Assembly (NCBI GenBank): GCA_945271295.1 | Contig: CALYPG010000008.1 | Coordinates: 31,413-95,412, forward strand | Direction of reading: 5' to 3' | DNA: 64,000 nt | Origin: an uncultured Gilliamella sp. | GTDB lineage: Bacteria > Pseudomonadota > Gammaproteobacteria > Enterobacterales > Orbaceae | Shown: one piece after another, positions 45,111 to 55,247 of the stretch | Layout: the number at the start of each line of letters is the position of its first letter | Numbering within the stretch: the stretch's first letter is position 1 | Program-made: the position numbers and the translations under genes | The notes under the pieces: model-generated | Seen by the model: the letters and a program-made list of their open reading frames with translations, nothing else | Told to the model about the DNA's origin: nothing | Databases searched by the model: none

Positions 45111-45584
45111 TTATACTCCTAATCGCTTTTCACCAACAAGATATTGTAATTCCATATGATCCGGTTCATAAACATTAAGTTTACCTGATGCTACACATTG
45201 TTGGTCGATATTTATTTGGCAATCAAAATTAGCTAGTTTGGCATCAGAAAGAACTAAATTAGCCTGTATTATTAACTGGCTTAGGTGAGGGAAGGCGGTT
45301 AAAGTAGTTTTTATTGCTCTTCCTCCTAATAACATCCCTAGTTGTGGTTTTTTATCCTTGCTCATGCCATGGTAACCATTCCAAATACCAATAGTTTGCG
45401 CCATTAATTCAATGGTATAAAAATTAGGTAATGCTTTATCGTTATTTAAAAAAGGTGCTAAGATTCCATCTTGGTTGACTTGCACACTACAAATGCAATG
45501 TTCTTCATCAACTAAATGAACTTTGTCAATCATTACCATTGGCGCTTCATGCGGTAAATAATCAGTTGCTGGGTAATATTGCAT
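45111..45584 (-). CDS. Aryl polyene 3-hydroxyacyl-ACP dehydratase (ApeP-like hotdog)
   Basis: A 157-residue single-hotdog protein. DYLPHEAPMVMIDKV carries the His of the HxxPM motif typical of FabZ/ApeP-like dehydratases, and FYTIELMAQTIGIWNGYHG forms the hotdog helix. It removes water to create the conjugated double bonds. In APE systems it acts with a second hotdog protein (ApeI), found here as a fusion at 52436-54169. Its stop and start are flush with its neighbours. Confidence 0.88.
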   Translation of the reverse strand: MQYYPATDYLPHEAPMVMIDKVHLVDEEHCICSVQVNQDGILAPFLNNDKALPNFYTIELMAQTIGIWNGYHGMSKDKKPQLGMLLGGRAIKTTLTAFPHLSQLIIQANLVLSDAKLANFDCQINIDQQCVASGKLNVYEPDHMELQYLVGEKRLGV

Positions 45585-46765
45585 TATACTCTCCCAATAA
45601 TAAGCGATGCATTGTTACCACCAAATGCAAAAGAGTTTGACATTATAACTGGATATTCCAAGATCATATCTCGCGTAACCATATTGATTTTATCAAGATT
45701 TGGATCAAATGCTGATATTGAAAAATCTTGTTGTGGTAAGTATATTTTGTTAGTGAGTAATAAATAACTAATTGCTAATTCGGTAGCGGCGGCACTCCCT
45801 AATGTGTGTCCAGTAAGGTGTTTGGTTGAACTACATGGCGGTAATGATTGGTTAAATAAGCGATATACCGCTTTACTTTCAGCCAAATCATTTAATATAG
45901 TTGCGGTGCCATGTAAGTTGATATAGCCAATCTGATTGGAATTTAATTTAGCTTCATCAAGTGCCATTTGCATAGCCTGTTGCGCACCTAAACCGTCCGG
46001 ATGCGGCGATGAGATATGATAGGCATCAGATGATTCGCCGATTCCTAAAATTGCTATGTCACTGGTTTCATGTTTGGTTAGTAAAAATAAAGCACTTGCT
46101 TCACCAATATTTATGCCATTACGTTTTTCTGCAAATGGCATACATGGGTTTACAGACAGAGATTCAAGGGCATTAAAACCATTAATTGGCATTCTACTTA
46201 AACTGTCAGAACCACCAACAATTGCTGCATCGACCAGACCTGATTCGATTAGCCTTTTACCACTAATAATGGCTTTGGCGCTTGAGGTGCAAGCTGTCGA
46301 AATAGTATAACCAGGACCTTTTAAACCAAGTAATGCGGTCAAAAAGCAAGATGGATCACCCAATTCTTGTTGATTATAACTATAGCTTGAAGGAAGGTTT
46401 TGAGTTTGTAAGTAATGCTTAACGGCGAGATCACCTTCATGAATACCGGAAGTACTGGTCCCCATAATAATTGCTACTCTTTCACGCCCATATTGACTAA
46501 TAATTTGTTCTATTTCATGTTGAATTTGCAGATACGCTGCATACAAAAGTTGGTTGTTGCGTGTTGAGTATTTTGATAAATGTTTGGGAATATTTGGTAA
46601 ATTACCTGCGACTTGCCCTAACCATGCGGGCTGATCATTTAATAACCATCCTTGTTGTTGAACTAAGCAATGGCTAGCTCGATAATTGTTAGCTAGATTT
46701 TGCTTAATTTCACTCAAGTTATTACCTAAGGCATTAATTGCACCTAGTGCAGCTATATAGATCAT
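45584..46765 (-). CDS. Aryl polyene beta-ketoacyl-ACP synthase (proximal)
   Basis: A 393-residue ketosynthase (ApeO-like position). It begins MIYIAALGAINALGNNLSE. Catalytic residues are present in STACTSSAKAI, NLHGTATILND and HLTGHTLGSAAAT. Being a second complete KS in the cluster, it and the distal one may differ in starter or chain-length preference or pair with the chain-length factor at 56018. Abuts the dehydratase and lipoprotein genes without gaps. Confidence 0.92.
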   Translation of the reverse strand: MIYIAALGAINALGNNLSEIKQNLANNYRASHCLVQQQGWLLNDQPAWLGQVAGNLPNIPKHLSKYSTRNNQLLYAAYLQIQHEIEQIISQYGRERVAIIMGTSTSGIHEGDLAVKHYLQTQNLPSSYSYNQQELGDPSCFLTALLGLKGPGYTISTACTSSAKAIISGKRLIESGLVDAAIVGGSDSLSRMPINGFNALESLSVNPCMPFAEKRNGINIGEASALFLLTKHETSDIAILGIGESSDAYHISSPHPDGLGAQQAMQMALDEAKLNSNQIGYINLHGTATILNDLAESKAVYRLFNQSLPPCSSTKHLTGHTLGSAAATELAISYLLLTNKIYLPQQDFSISAFDPNLDKINMVTRDMILEYPVIMSNSFAFGGNNASLIIGRV

Positions 46766-47338
46766 TTATTGCGCTTCCATACTTTGAATGTCAATTTGAT
46801 AGCCAAATATATTATGTACAATGTAAATAGGTTTCCTTATTTGCGGTGATGGGTTTTCTTTATAGGTTATATCAATAATAGTTTCTTGTTTCTCATTAAG
46901 CAATTTTCTATGTAGTTGGTTATCTATAAGTTGCCAGCCTTCCGGTAAGACGACTTGCCATTGTTGAGTAGGTAAAATGCTTAACATAATATCAGATAAA
47001 ACTTGCTGAGGCGCTGGCAACTCTTTAACAAATATATTTTGTTTCGTTTTAATATGTTGACCGTCATATTCAATTGCGAATAATCGAATTCCTAACGCTG
47101 TCAATCCAATAACTTTGAGTTGATTTTGGTTGACATCGACTAAAGTAATAAGTGAATTTTCTTGGTTTTTATATTTGAACTTTAGTAGTTGTTGGTCGTG
47201 ATAATTTTGTTGCAAATTGGGTGTTGGTAGATTGACTTTTGTTCCCTTAGTTAACCATGCTTCAGCTTTGGGTTTGGTTGTGCAAGCAGAAACTAACATA
47301 GCTAGCACGAGTATGGTTAAAGTTACATATTTTTTCAT
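46766..47338 (-). CDS. DUF3261 lipoprotein of the aryl polyene cluster
   Basis: A 190-residue lipoprotein with signal LTILVLAMLVSAC (lipidated Cys19). The mature domain, with LKVIGLTALGIRLFAIEYDG and LPTQQWQVVLPEGWQLID, matches DUF3261 proteins that are constant members of APE clusters. Probably outer-membrane anchored and involved in delivering the polyene lipid to the cell surface together with the LolA-like carrier. Exact role unknown. Confidence 0.85.
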   Translation of the reverse strand: MKKYVTLTILVLAMLVSACTTKPKAEAWLTKGTKVNLPTPNLQQNYHDQQLLKFKYKNQENSLITLVDVNQNQLKVIGLTALGIRLFAIEYDGQHIKTKQNIFVKELPAPQQVLSDIMLSILPTQQWQVVLPEGWQLIDNQLHRKLLNEKQETIIDITYKENPSPQIRKPIYIVHNIFGYQIDIQSMEAQ

Positions 47339-47359
47339 CCTGAATCACCTAATGTGGGG

Positions 47360-49693
47360 TTATTTATTTTTTAAGTATTGATTTTTGGGCACAGCTAATG
47401 GCGCAAATAAGAATGCAGCAAAAATTCCACTAGATAGCACTAAACCAAATCCGCTAATAGCACTAGTATGGCTAATTATCAATAGTCCGAAAGATAATAA
47501 TGTAGTTAATGCCGCCATGGAAACAGCTAATAATGCACTTTGGGTTTGGCTTTTATAATTACTTAAGAACAGACTATAATCGATACCAATACCAATGACA
47601 AGAATGAGTGCCAACATTGAAAATAAGTTGAGTGATTGATTAGTAATACCGTGTATCGATAATGCCATACCAATTGATAAAAGTGTTGGTAAGGTACTTT
47701 TTAACGCCGCGATTAAACCATGCTTACGATTGTAGATGATAAAACTCAAACAGATAATTGCTACGGCAACGGTAATTAATTGTGCTATATGAATGCGGTA
47801 GTTGGTGAACATAGTATTGAACTCAGAACGACGATCTAACCAATAAACACCGTTATCTATTTGAGATAATAGCCTAACTTGATTTAATTGATGAATACCA
47901 CTTACTGGTATCAAGGTAGCACTTTTACCATCTTTTAATGACAACCACAGTAAATTTCGACCATGGCTGATTGCGCTTTGTTGCCATAACGCTGGCGTAA
48001 TAAAAGTGGTATTAACTTGGTTGAAATGAGGTAATTCGACCTGTAAGTTGATTTGCTTGAGCGAGGATATGATCTCAGGCGCGTATTGTTCTAATATAAC
48101 CATATTTTGTTGCTGCTTAGCAAGCGATGGCAAGTTAATTGCTTGATATTGCTCAAAGGCTCCATTTTGTTTTGCTTGTTCTAATTTAGGTAAAAATTGT
48201 TCCAATCTTTGCAATGTTTGTTCAGGGGTATCGCCAAATACTATAAACCATTTTTGGTCTGAAGATTGGTGAGTGATATTAATTATTTGCTGTTCTTGAT
48301 GTTGTAGTTCAGCAGGTAAAGCTTGTAACTTACCAATATCATCATCTACGTTAAGTTGATTTAAACCATAACCAATAAAAATTAAAGCCAATATTATCAT
48401 AAAGAGTTGCATTACTCTTTTTTGCCAGAGATTAAGCCAAAAAGTTAATAAGTGTTGACCTATATTTTCCCGTACAGGCAACTTTTTGACTAAAAATGGA
48501 TACCAACAAATCACAGTCATAAATGCACCAATTAAGCCAAACATAGCAAATATTGACAGTTGTTTTAACCCAGGGAAAGGGGCAATTAACAAAATTAAAT
48601 AAGCAATAAAACTGGTAGTTAAGGCAATGGCTAATGTTGCTATTAATTTTTTTAAACTTAGATAAGGTGATTCTTGATTGCCGTGCAATAATCGTTCAGT
48701 TAGATAGTGAAGTGAATAATCAATAGCGATACCAATGATACTGGTACTCATTACTAAAGTAATTACATGAATTTCACCAAATATAGTTAATACAGCAACT
48801 AATCCACAAACAATACCAATGAAAATTGATAATAAGGAAAGTAAGATCGGTCTAACTGAACGAAAAATAGTAATAATTAAAATGACGATACCGATAATTG
48901 ATACACTGCCAATGGTTGAAATATCATTTTGAGCCTGTTGACTAGCATAATCGCTATAAAATAAAACCCCACGCTTTAATATTTTTGTTGCTGGCCATTT
49001 TGTTGTTAATTGATCGGTGAGTTGATTTAGCTGTATCACGATTTGGTGTGATTGGTTCATATTAAATGAAGAACCATTCAGTTCAGCATAAATCATGTAC
49101 CAGACTTCGCCTTGTTCATCTTTGCTAGTAAGCCAGTTATTTTTAACCATTAAATTGCCGGTATTGGCTAACTGGTTTAATTGTGATGAACGTGTTAGTA
49201 GTAAAGGGTCATTGGTTAGTTCACTAGCACTAACCCCACTAAAAGGCGAGTATAGTTGACTTAGGATCCAAGAAAAATGTTGATTTGATTTAAGCTGTGC
49301 GATCGTTTGGTCATCTATTAATTGATAACGATGTTGATAAGCAAATTGCCCCCAACTTTTTTGGAAATTTTCGTCAAATAAGCCATTTGCTTGATGAATA
49401 AATGTTTGTTGTTGTAAATTTTGGTACCACCACATTACCGGTTCGGTATTATTAGGATCGGCTGGTTTAATTAACCAAACTAATTGTTTATCGAGTCTAT
49501 CTTGAAAACCATTAATAAGTTCAGATGGTACCTTGTTGGTTTGCTCTTTAGGTAATAAAGATAATACACTGCTATTTAGTTTGCTATTAGAAATCAGATA
49601 ACCTGTTGCCAATAGCAGGGTAATAACCATCATCAGCCATAAAATGGCGGCAGTTTTTAGTGTTACAAACTTATTTAAATAATAGTTGTTCAT
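47360..49693 (-). CDS. MMPL/RND-type aryl polyene exporter
   Basis: A 777-residue inner-membrane exporter with the duplicated RND layout: helix 1 at ~14-34, a large periplasmic domain, helices from ~260 to ~400 (VITLVMSTSIIGIAIDYSLHYLTE), a second periplasmic domain and helices from ~640 (MLALILVIGIGIDYSLFLSNY). The paired GIxxDYSL motifs in helices 4 and 10 carry the proton-relay Asp. Expected to flip or extract the polyene lipid. Overlaps the LolA-like gene. Confidence 0.9.
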   Translation of the reverse strand: MNNYYLNKFVTLKTAAILWLMMVITLLLATGYLISNSKLNSSVLSLLPKEQTNKVPSELINGFQDRLDKQLVWLIKPADPNNTEPVMWWYQNLQQQTFIHQANGLFDENFQKSWGQFAYQHRYQLIDDQTIAQLKSNQHFSWILSQLYSPFSGVSASELTNDPLLLTRSSQLNQLANTGNLMVKNNWLTSKDEQGEVWYMIYAELNGSSFNMNQSHQIVIQLNQLTDQLTTKWPATKILKRGVLFYSDYASQQAQNDISTIGSVSIIGIVILIITIFRSVRPILLSLLSIFIGIVCGLVAVLTIFGEIHVITLVMSTSIIGIAIDYSLHYLTERLLHGNQESPYLSLKKLIATLAIALTTSFIAYLILLIAPFPGLKQLSIFAMFGLIGAFMTVICWYPFLVKKLPVRENIGQHLLTFWLNLWQKRVMQLFMIILALIFIGYGLNQLNVDDDIGKLQALPAELQHQEQQIINITHQSSDQKWFIVFGDTPEQTLQRLEQFLPKLEQAKQNGAFEQYQAINLPSLAKQQQNMVILEQYAPEIISSLKQINLQVELPHFNQVNTTFITPALWQQSAISHGRNLLWLSLKDGKSATLIPVSGIHQLNQVRLLSQIDNGVYWLDRRSEFNTMFTNYRIHIAQLITVAVAIICLSFIIYNRKHGLIAALKSTLPTLLSIGMALSIHGITNQSLNLFSMLALILVIGIGIDYSLFLSNYKSQTQSALLAVSMAALTTLLSFGLLIISHTSAISGFGLVLSSGIFAAFLFAPLAVPKNQYLKNK

Positions 49694-50276
49694 TTTTATT
49701 TAATGGTGTTGTGCGATGATTAGAAAATGAAATAACTGTTTTATCATTTTGCTTATCATCAATGATAATTTTTTGTAGATAGACTTCACCACTTAATGTT
49801 ATCTGTTGAAAGATTTTATTTAATGGCGCTAATTTAGGTTTTAGCAGTAAAGTCCATTGTCGGTTTTGTTCACTTAGTGTGACCTCAAAATTATCTTCTA
49901 ACAATTTTCTATCTGCGGTAAATATTGCCGTTAATAAATGATTAAACTGAAATAATTGCGGTTGTGTTTCAGCCGTAATGACCTGTGGCTTTTGACCAGC
50001 AATGTGCTGTTCCATTCGTTGTTGATTCATTTTTAATGTCATTACAAAAGGGGTTAATTGTTGCCACCATAATCCTAATTTTTGCGATAGGATCATCTTA
50101 CCGGTTGAATGCAAAGAATTGGGCAAACCATTAATGTAATGATCTTGACTAAAATCTGCCCGTACAATTTCATTGTTACTAAATTGTTGTTGTAAATCTG
50201 TTAGCGTAATTGCTTGACAGCAAGTTGTTAAAAACAACCCTAAAATGCTAATAAACGTGGCTAAATATTGTTTCAT
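49671..50276 (-). CDS. LolA-like outer-membrane lipid carrier
   Basis: A 201-residue periplasmic protein with a Sec signal ending at TTCCQA. ITLTDLQQQFSNNEIVRADFSQ is the usual LolA opening and LGLWWQQLTPFVMTLKMNQQRM a conserved strand pair. By analogy with LolA it shuttles a lipid through the periplasm, here presumably the aryl polyene glycerolipid. It overlaps both the exporter and thioesterase genes. Confidence 0.88.
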   Translation of the reverse strand: MKQYLATFISILGLFLTTCCQAITLTDLQQQFSNNEIVRADFSQDHYINGLPNSLHSTGKMILSQKLGLWWQQLTPFVMTLKMNQQRMEQHIAGQKPQVITAETQPQLFQFNHLLTAIFTADRKLLEDNFEVTLSEQNRQWTLLLKPKLAPLNKIFQQITLSGEVYLQKIIIDDKQNDKTVISFSNHRTTPLNKNEQLLFK

Positions 50277-50701
50277 TCTACTAATCCAAACTTTTTTAAT
50301 AATATTTGCGGAGTAACAAAACTCATTTCCTGATTAATGGCTGATACAGCCACTTGAATGGTATAACCAGAAGTCGTTTTTTTCCCAGTTTTTACATCTA
50401 CTATTTTATAATTAATTTTTATACGGTGTTCATATTCTGCTAATTCTGCAGTTATTTGTAATGTTTGTTCAGCAATGGTTGAGGCTGAGTATTTTATTCG
50501 TGCATCAACCACAGGCCAAAGATAACCAGACTCCATCATGTCGCGGTAACCATAGTGGTATTTTTGAAATAAAGCTTCTCGCGCTTTTTCAAAAAATTTT
50601 AAATAGTTACCATGCCACACAACCCCCATTGCATCAGTATCATGAAATGAGGTGGTATATTCGATTGTCGCACAGCATTTAGTATTACAATTCATGTTCA
50701 T
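50273..50701 (-). CDS. 4HBT-type thioesterase
   Basis: A 142-residue hotdog thioesterase. YTTSFHDTDAMGVVWHGNYL is the active-site strand/helix of the 4-hydroxybenzoyl-CoA thioesterase class (Asp in DTDAMG) and FEKAREALFQK follows. In APE clusters it releases product or clears wrong acyl groups from the ACPs. It overlaps the acyltransferase gene upstream by 17 bp. Confidence 0.88.
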   Translation of the reverse strand: MNMNCNTKCCATIEYTTSFHDTDAMGVVWHGNYLKFFEKAREALFQKYHYGYRDMMESGYLWPVVDARIKYSASTIAEQTLQITAELAEYEHRIKINYKIVDVKTGKKTTSGYTIQVAVSAINQEMSFVTPQILLKKFGLVE

Positions 50702-52445
50702 TTTTATTTAGCGTTAGGTTATTGGATTTAGGTTGACTAAATTGCCAAAAATCATAGAAATTAAACCAATCAAGAGGCGATATTAAACAATAGTGTTCTA
50801 AACGCTTAGCATAACTTTGTATTATTAATTCCAGTTCACGTTGGCGATTGGCTCTGGTTAAATTTAGTCTATCGGAAAAATGTTCAAAATAGAATTGAAA
50901 ACGTCCATTAGGTTTTAATCCCCAAACTAAATAAACAGGACATTTTAATGTAGCAGATAAGATAAATGGCCCTTTAGGGAACGGAGCTTGTTTACCTAAA
51001 AAATCAGTCCAAACAACGGAGTTTTCTTGCATTCTTTGATGAGCATTACTTGATGTTCTATCGCCAACAATCGCTATCCATTCACCAGCGTCGAGTTTTT
51101 GTTTTAATAAAATTGCTGTATCAGCCCCTAAGGTGGCGACCTGAATTAAATTAATGGCAGAATCTGGATTAACTTCTTTTAAGACTTGATTAAAACGGGC
51201 GGCATGATGAGTAAATACTAGGGCGTTAATTGTTACTTGATGGGATAATTTTGCAATTGCACGGCACATTTCTATGTCACCAAGGTGTGAACAGAGTAAA
51301 ATAATACCTTGCTTTTGAGCGATAATGTTTAAACATTCTTGTTTATTAGGATAATACAAATCATCTATTTTAATGTCCCCTTGCCAACTGGCAAGTTTAT
51401 CGAGTAATGATTCGCCAAAGCGTTGAAAATGATGAAATGTAGTAAGTTGTTTTTTATCAACTAATGGAATGTGGTGGTAATATTGTTTGATTCTTTTCAA
51501 GTAATCTTTTGATGCTTGCCGTTGCTTTTTACCGGTTAACCAAAAATAGCTTATAACTGGAAACATGATCAGTTGTGCCACTTTTCGACCTAATAAACGG
51601 TAAAGCATGAGGATAAATTTAATGCCTAACAATCCTTTCCTTTCTTGAGTTTGAGACCAATGGCTTTGCTGGTTTTGTTTATTAAAGTTTCGTTTTATTA
51701 AGGAAATTGATCGCGGCAACATACCAAAAAATAGTCTGGTATGCATCCATGAAATAAGTAAATTATCTTTGAACGCCTTAAAATGCGATACGCCACCTTC
51801 TGGGTAAATTACCTTGGTTGGTACAAAAATAACCGGAGAACCTTGCCAATATAACCGAACCATTATATCAATATCAAAATCCATCCGTTTGCCTATTTGG
51901 TATTGGCTAATTAGTTTATAAGTTGCATGCAAAGGATAAATACGCAATCCACACATACTATCTTTAATTGCAAAAGATAGGGTTTCGATCCAAACCCAAA
52001 AATGAGTTATATATCTAGCTATTAATCGATGTTTAGGTACCGAATCATCATAAATGGGGCAACCTGATATCAATGCGTCAGGGAATAAGGTAGATTGTGT
52101 CATTAATTGCGTAATATCTTGGCAATTATGTTGACCATCAGCATCAAGTTGAATTGTGTGCGAATACCCTTGTTGATAGGCATATTTAATTCCAGTCATC
52201 ACGGCACCGCCTTTACCTTGATTGGTTGGTAAACGAATCAAAGTCACCCATGGAAATTGTTGTGAAATTTGTTGTAGTTGTTGTGCCGAATCAGTAGTAC
52301 TGCCGTCATCAATTAAAAAACAGTGTAATTGGTAAACTTCAATATCTTTAAGAACGCTAGGTAATGCTTCACTATGGTTATAACAAGGAATAACAAAGCA
52401 GTAATTAGCAAATGCTGATTTCATAACAGAGGTTGTTACTGACAT
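50685..52445 (-). CDS. Fused GT2 glycosyltransferase / LpxL-type acyltransferase
   Basis: A 586-residue two-domain protein. Residues ~10-240 are a GT2 glycosyltransferase (FVIPCYNHSEALPSVL, HCFLIDDGSTTDS, IQLDADGQHNCQ). Residues ~270-570 resemble LpxL/HtrB lysophospholipid acyltransferases (LCSHLGDIEMCRAIA with the His-x4-Asp-like site, GDRTSSN, FPKGPFILS). It probably attaches sugar and/or acyl groups to anchor the polyene. The same fusion occurs in other APE clusters. Overlaps its neighbour by 10 bp. Confidence 0.88.
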   Translation of the reverse strand: MSVTTSVMKSAFANYCFVIPCYNHSEALPSVLKDIEVYQLHCFLIDDGSTTDSAQQLQQISQQFPWVTLIRLPTNQGKGGAVMTGIKYAYQQGYSHTIQLDADGQHNCQDITQLMTQSTLFPDALISGCPIYDDSVPKHRLIARYITHFWVWIETLSFAIKDSMCGLRIYPLHATYKLISQYQIGKRMDFDIDIMVRLYWQGSPVIFVPTKVIYPEGGVSHFKAFKDNLLISWMHTRLFFGMLPRSISLIKRNFNKQNQQSHWSQTQERKGLLGIKFILMLYRLLGRKVAQLIMFPVISYFWLTGKKQRQASKDYLKRIKQYYHHIPLVDKKQLTTFHHFQRFGESLLDKLASWQGDIKIDDLYYPNKQECLNIIAQKQGIILLCSHLGDIEMCRAIAKLSHQVTINALVFTHHAARFNQVLKEVNPDSAINLIQVATLGADTAILLKQKLDAGEWIAIVGDRTSSNAHQRMQENSVVWTDFLGKQAPFPKGPFILSATLKCPVYLVWGLKPNGRFQFYFEHFSDRLNLTRANRQRELELIIQSYAKRLEHYCLISPLDWFNFYDFWQFSQPKSNNLTLNKNEHEL

Positions 52446-54169
52446 AAGGTAAGTTTTCCTGAGCTGGCCACTTTATTGCTATTTTCCGAGGTAATAAAAG
52501 TATAAGAAAATAACAATTTTTGTGTCTGAGTGTTCCATTCTATGTGTAACAATAAGTGATCTTCAGGCAGTATAGGGCATTGAAATTTGATTACTTCCAC
52601 CGATGATAAGGCTAAATTCGCATTAAAAAATTTTTGGGCATAATAAATTACCCAATTAAGTTGAGCCACTCCTGGTAATAGTGGTTGTGAAACAAAATGG
52701 CCTTTAAACCAAAATAGATCAGTTGGTATATTCAGCTCAATATCAGCTTGATGTTGATTGATATTTAAGGTTATTTCTTCAGGAAGTATTTTACTCATTT
52801 TGGTAACATCAAATAATTTTTTTAATTCAATATAAGTACATTTGCCTTGAGTATTTTTAGGAAAATCATTAATAAATCGCCATTTTTTAGGCATTTCGCT
52901 TAATGATAATGTATCTTTTAAGGATTGTCGAAAATATTGTGATAATTTGAACGTTCCTTTATGTTGTAATTGTTGTTGCCCAGAATGAGTGAGTTTAATT
53001 ATTATACCAAGAATAGTTCGATTGTTATGTTCTAATGGGATAACATAGGCTTGTTCGACTTGATTAAGTTGATTGAATTTATTTTCTATATAAGTCAATG
53101 AAACTCGTTTTTCCGATATTTTGATGATTTTGTCGAGGCGACCATCTAAATAAAAAGATCTGTTATTGACTAATCTTATTTTGTCATCCAATGGTTGAGG
53201 TTTATCAAGTAATGGTGAAAAAAGTAGTGCAGGTTGGCTTTCTTCCATTTTAATATGCATTGGCGCAAATAACTGCCAAGGCATATCAGGCTGTTTTTGT
53301 TGGCGAATAGCAATAATACCAGTTTCACTTGAACCATATATCTCATTTGGTAATACTGTGAAGTTAAGTTGACAAAGTTGTGCTTCGGCATAAGTTAATT
53401 TTCCGCCCGACGAAATCACTTTATCACATTTTATTGCAGGCAATTTATCATCTAAATTTTTAATAATTGAAGGGGTGGTAATGTAGATTAGTTTTTTATG
53501 TTTATAGGCTGTAAATTGTTCTTGATAAATAATTTTTTCACAAACAAATGGTATTTTACAACTTAGTGCTAACATAATTTTAAAGGTTAAACCATACATG
53601 TGTTCATGCGAAACAGCCGCCACAAATAGGTCGCTAGACAATTCTCCCCAGTAAGATAGAAGAACTAAACTTTCTTGTTCCAACTGAGAAACTGATTTTT
53701 CAATTGGTTTGGGTAATCCCGTAGAGCCGGAGGTAAACAACGTGAAGGTTTTTTGGATAAAGCCATTATCCAAAAGATTATAATCATAGATTAGATTGTT
53801 GGAATTTAGTGAATTAATATCGATAATTTGTTGGTTATCACATTGATTTTGATAAATTGTTTTATCATCGGTCAATATCGCTTCGTAAAAATGTTGCATT
53901 TCTTGATGGCATGGATCGAGCAAGCGGGGATGTTTACCCAAATAAAGTAATGCTAATAATCCTGCCACAAAATTAAAGCTATCTTGCATGGATAATGCCC
54001 AATATTTTTGCGGGCAATGAACCAGTGAATGACAGATTAATAACACTTGCTGTTTGAGATCTCCAACTAATAATGGTTGGTGATGTCTAAAAGCAATTAT
54101 TTCATGTTCAGGTCGTAACAACTGTTCAGATAAATAGGCTAATTTTGGTGTTTTTGACGAATAAGCCAT
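52436..54169 (-). CDS. Fused AMP-dependent aryl ligase and ApeI-type hotdog dehydratase
   Basis: A 577-residue protein. Residues ~1-455 form an adenylating ligase (LFTSGSTGLPKPIEKS phosphate loop, EIYGSSETGIIAIR, YLDGRLDKIIKISEKRVS and the distal lysine in NTQGKCTY) expected to load the aryl starter (such as 4-hydroxybenzoate) onto the ACP. Residues ~465-577 form a hotdog domain (FWFKGHFVSQPLLPGVAQLNW, with the His of GHF) like the ApeI dehydratase. Both functions are separate genes in several APE clusters, so this fusion is notable. Confidence 0.88.
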   Translation of the reverse strand: MAYSSKTPKLAYLSEQLLRPEHEIIAFRHHQPLLVGDLKQQVLLICHSLVHCPQKYWALSMQDSFNFVAGLLALLYLGKHPRLLDPCHQEMQHFYEAILTDDKTIYQNQCDNQQIIDINSLNSNNLIYDYNLLDNGFIQKTFTLFTSGSTGLPKPIEKSVSQLEQESLVLLSYWGELSSDLFVAAVSHEHMYGLTFKIMLALSCKIPFVCEKIIYQEQFTAYKHKKLIYITTPSIIKNLDDKLPAIKCDKVISSGGKLTYAEAQLCQLNFTVLPNEIYGSSETGIIAIRQQKQPDMPWQLFAPMHIKMEESQPALLFSPLLDKPQPLDDKIRLVNNRSFYLDGRLDKIIKISEKRVSLTYIENKFNQLNQVEQAYVIPLEHNNRTILGIIIKLTHSGQQQLQHKGTFKLSQYFRQSLKDTLSLSEMPKKWRFINDFPKNTQGKCTYIELKKLFDVTKMSKILPEEITLNINQHQADIELNIPTDLFWFKGHFVSQPLLPGVAQLNWVIYYAQKFFNANLALSSVEVIKFQCPILPEDHLLLHIEWNTQTQKLLFSYTFITSENSNKVASSGKLTLCQ

Positions 54170-54702
54170 TCTCCCCCCATTAATATTGCAATGAGAATAT
54201 AGCTAATCAGGCCATTATAAATTGTCCAGTAAGAGATATTATCCAATAGGCAGGTGAAAAGTGCTATGCTGCCATTTAATACAAAAAACACACACCAACA
54301 TAATGTTACTTTACGAGTATATTGTATCGCTTTTGGTGATAACTCAGAATGACGTATTTTTGCGAATTTTACTATTATTGTTTGTGGTTGTGTTAAAGAG
54401 TAGCAAAAAACTGCAAAAAATAGCACATTAACAGCGACCGGATAATAAAGTAGTAGCTGATACTTAGTAAATACCCAGCTAAGAATTGCTAAGAATAAAC
54501 CTACACACGCAGTAATCTTTGCTAGCCATCGGATATAAGAGAATATATTGGGCAAGGTAAAGAGGCGTAATATAAAAAACATTAATAAACATAAAATTGC
54601 TAGATTAATACATTGATAATGTAGAGATAAATAGATAATAAATGGATAACATACTAATAAAATATTAGTTATGCATTTTATTATCACTCTAAATTTATTC
54701 AT
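54139..54702 (-). CDS. COG4648-like membrane protein of the polyene cluster
   Basis: A 187-residue protein with five to six hydrophobic helices (about 9-30, 33-50, 58-80, 85-103, 126-150, 155-175) and a conserved-looking RHSELSPKAIQYTRKVTLCWC loop. COG4648 proteins are constant neighbours of the APE ligase gene. No catalytic motif is visible and the role is unknown. It overlaps the ligase gene by 31 bp. Confidence 0.8.
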   Translation of the reverse strand: MNKFRVIIKCITNILLVCYPFIIYLSLHYQCINLAILCLLMFFILRLFTLPNIFSYIRWLAKITACVGLFLAILSWVFTKYQLLLYYPVAVNVLFFAVFCYSLTQPQTIIVKFAKIRHSELSPKAIQYTRKVTLCWCVFFVLNGSIALFTCLLDNISYWTIYNGLISYILIAILMGGEWLIRQKHQN

Positions 54703-54707
54703 GTTTA

Positions 54708-54956
54708 TTATTTATCATTCATTAAATTATTTACAGCCTCAACTACATCTTGTACAGTTCTTACCGATTTAAATGTTTCAGGATCAACTTTTTTGCCTAT
54801 CTTTTTTTGCAGATGTACAACCAAATCAACAGCATCGATGCTGTCTAGATCCAGTTCTTCAAAAAGATTTGATTCAAGTTTGATATCTTCAGGAGATAAT
54901 TCAAAAAGTTGGACAAGTGCAGATTGGATTTGTTCAAAAATTTGTTGCTTATCCAT
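54708..54956 (-). CDS. Acyl carrier protein, second
   Basis: An 82-residue ACP. The phosphopantetheine serine is in LDLDSIDAVDLVVHL. I chose the ATG at 54956 because AAGGAG stands 9 bases upstream. A longer frame from 54986 would overlap the preceding ACP gene. Short spacing to the COG4648 gene. One of two ACPs that carry the starter and elongating polyene. Confidence 0.92.
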   Translation of the reverse strand: MDKQQIFEQIQSALVQLFELSPEDIKLESNLFEELDLDSIDAVDLVVHLQKKIGKKVDPETFKSVRTVQDVVEAVNNLMNDK

Positions 54957-54969
54957 GCTATAGTACTCC

Positions 54970-55224
54970 TTATTGTTGTGAAGCAATAAAATCAGCTAAT
55001 GTTTTGACTGAGTAGAATGCTTTTTTGGTTTCGTCACTTTCAGCCGATAAAACAATACCATATTGATTTTTTATCGCAAGACCAAGTTCTAACGCATCAA
55101 TTGAATCTAAACCTAAGCCATCACCAAATAATGGGGCATCGGTTTCAATTTCATTAGGAGTAATATCGTCTAAGTTAAGTGTTTGGATAATAATGTTCTT
55201 GATTTCGTTATGCAATTTTTCCAT
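54970..55224 (-). CDS. Acyl carrier protein, first
   Basis: An 84-residue ACP with the modification site GLGLDSIDALELGLAI (Ser at ~41). Typical of APE clusters, where two distinct ACPs are encoded in tandem. It ends 13 bp before the second ACP start. Confidence 0.92.
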   Translation of the reverse strand: MEKLHNEIKNIIIQTLNLDDITPNEIETDAPLFGDGLGLDSIDALELGLAIKNQYGIVLSAESDETKKAFYSVKTLADFIASQQ

Positions 55225-55247
55225 AAATTTCCCTTTCCTATGTTATT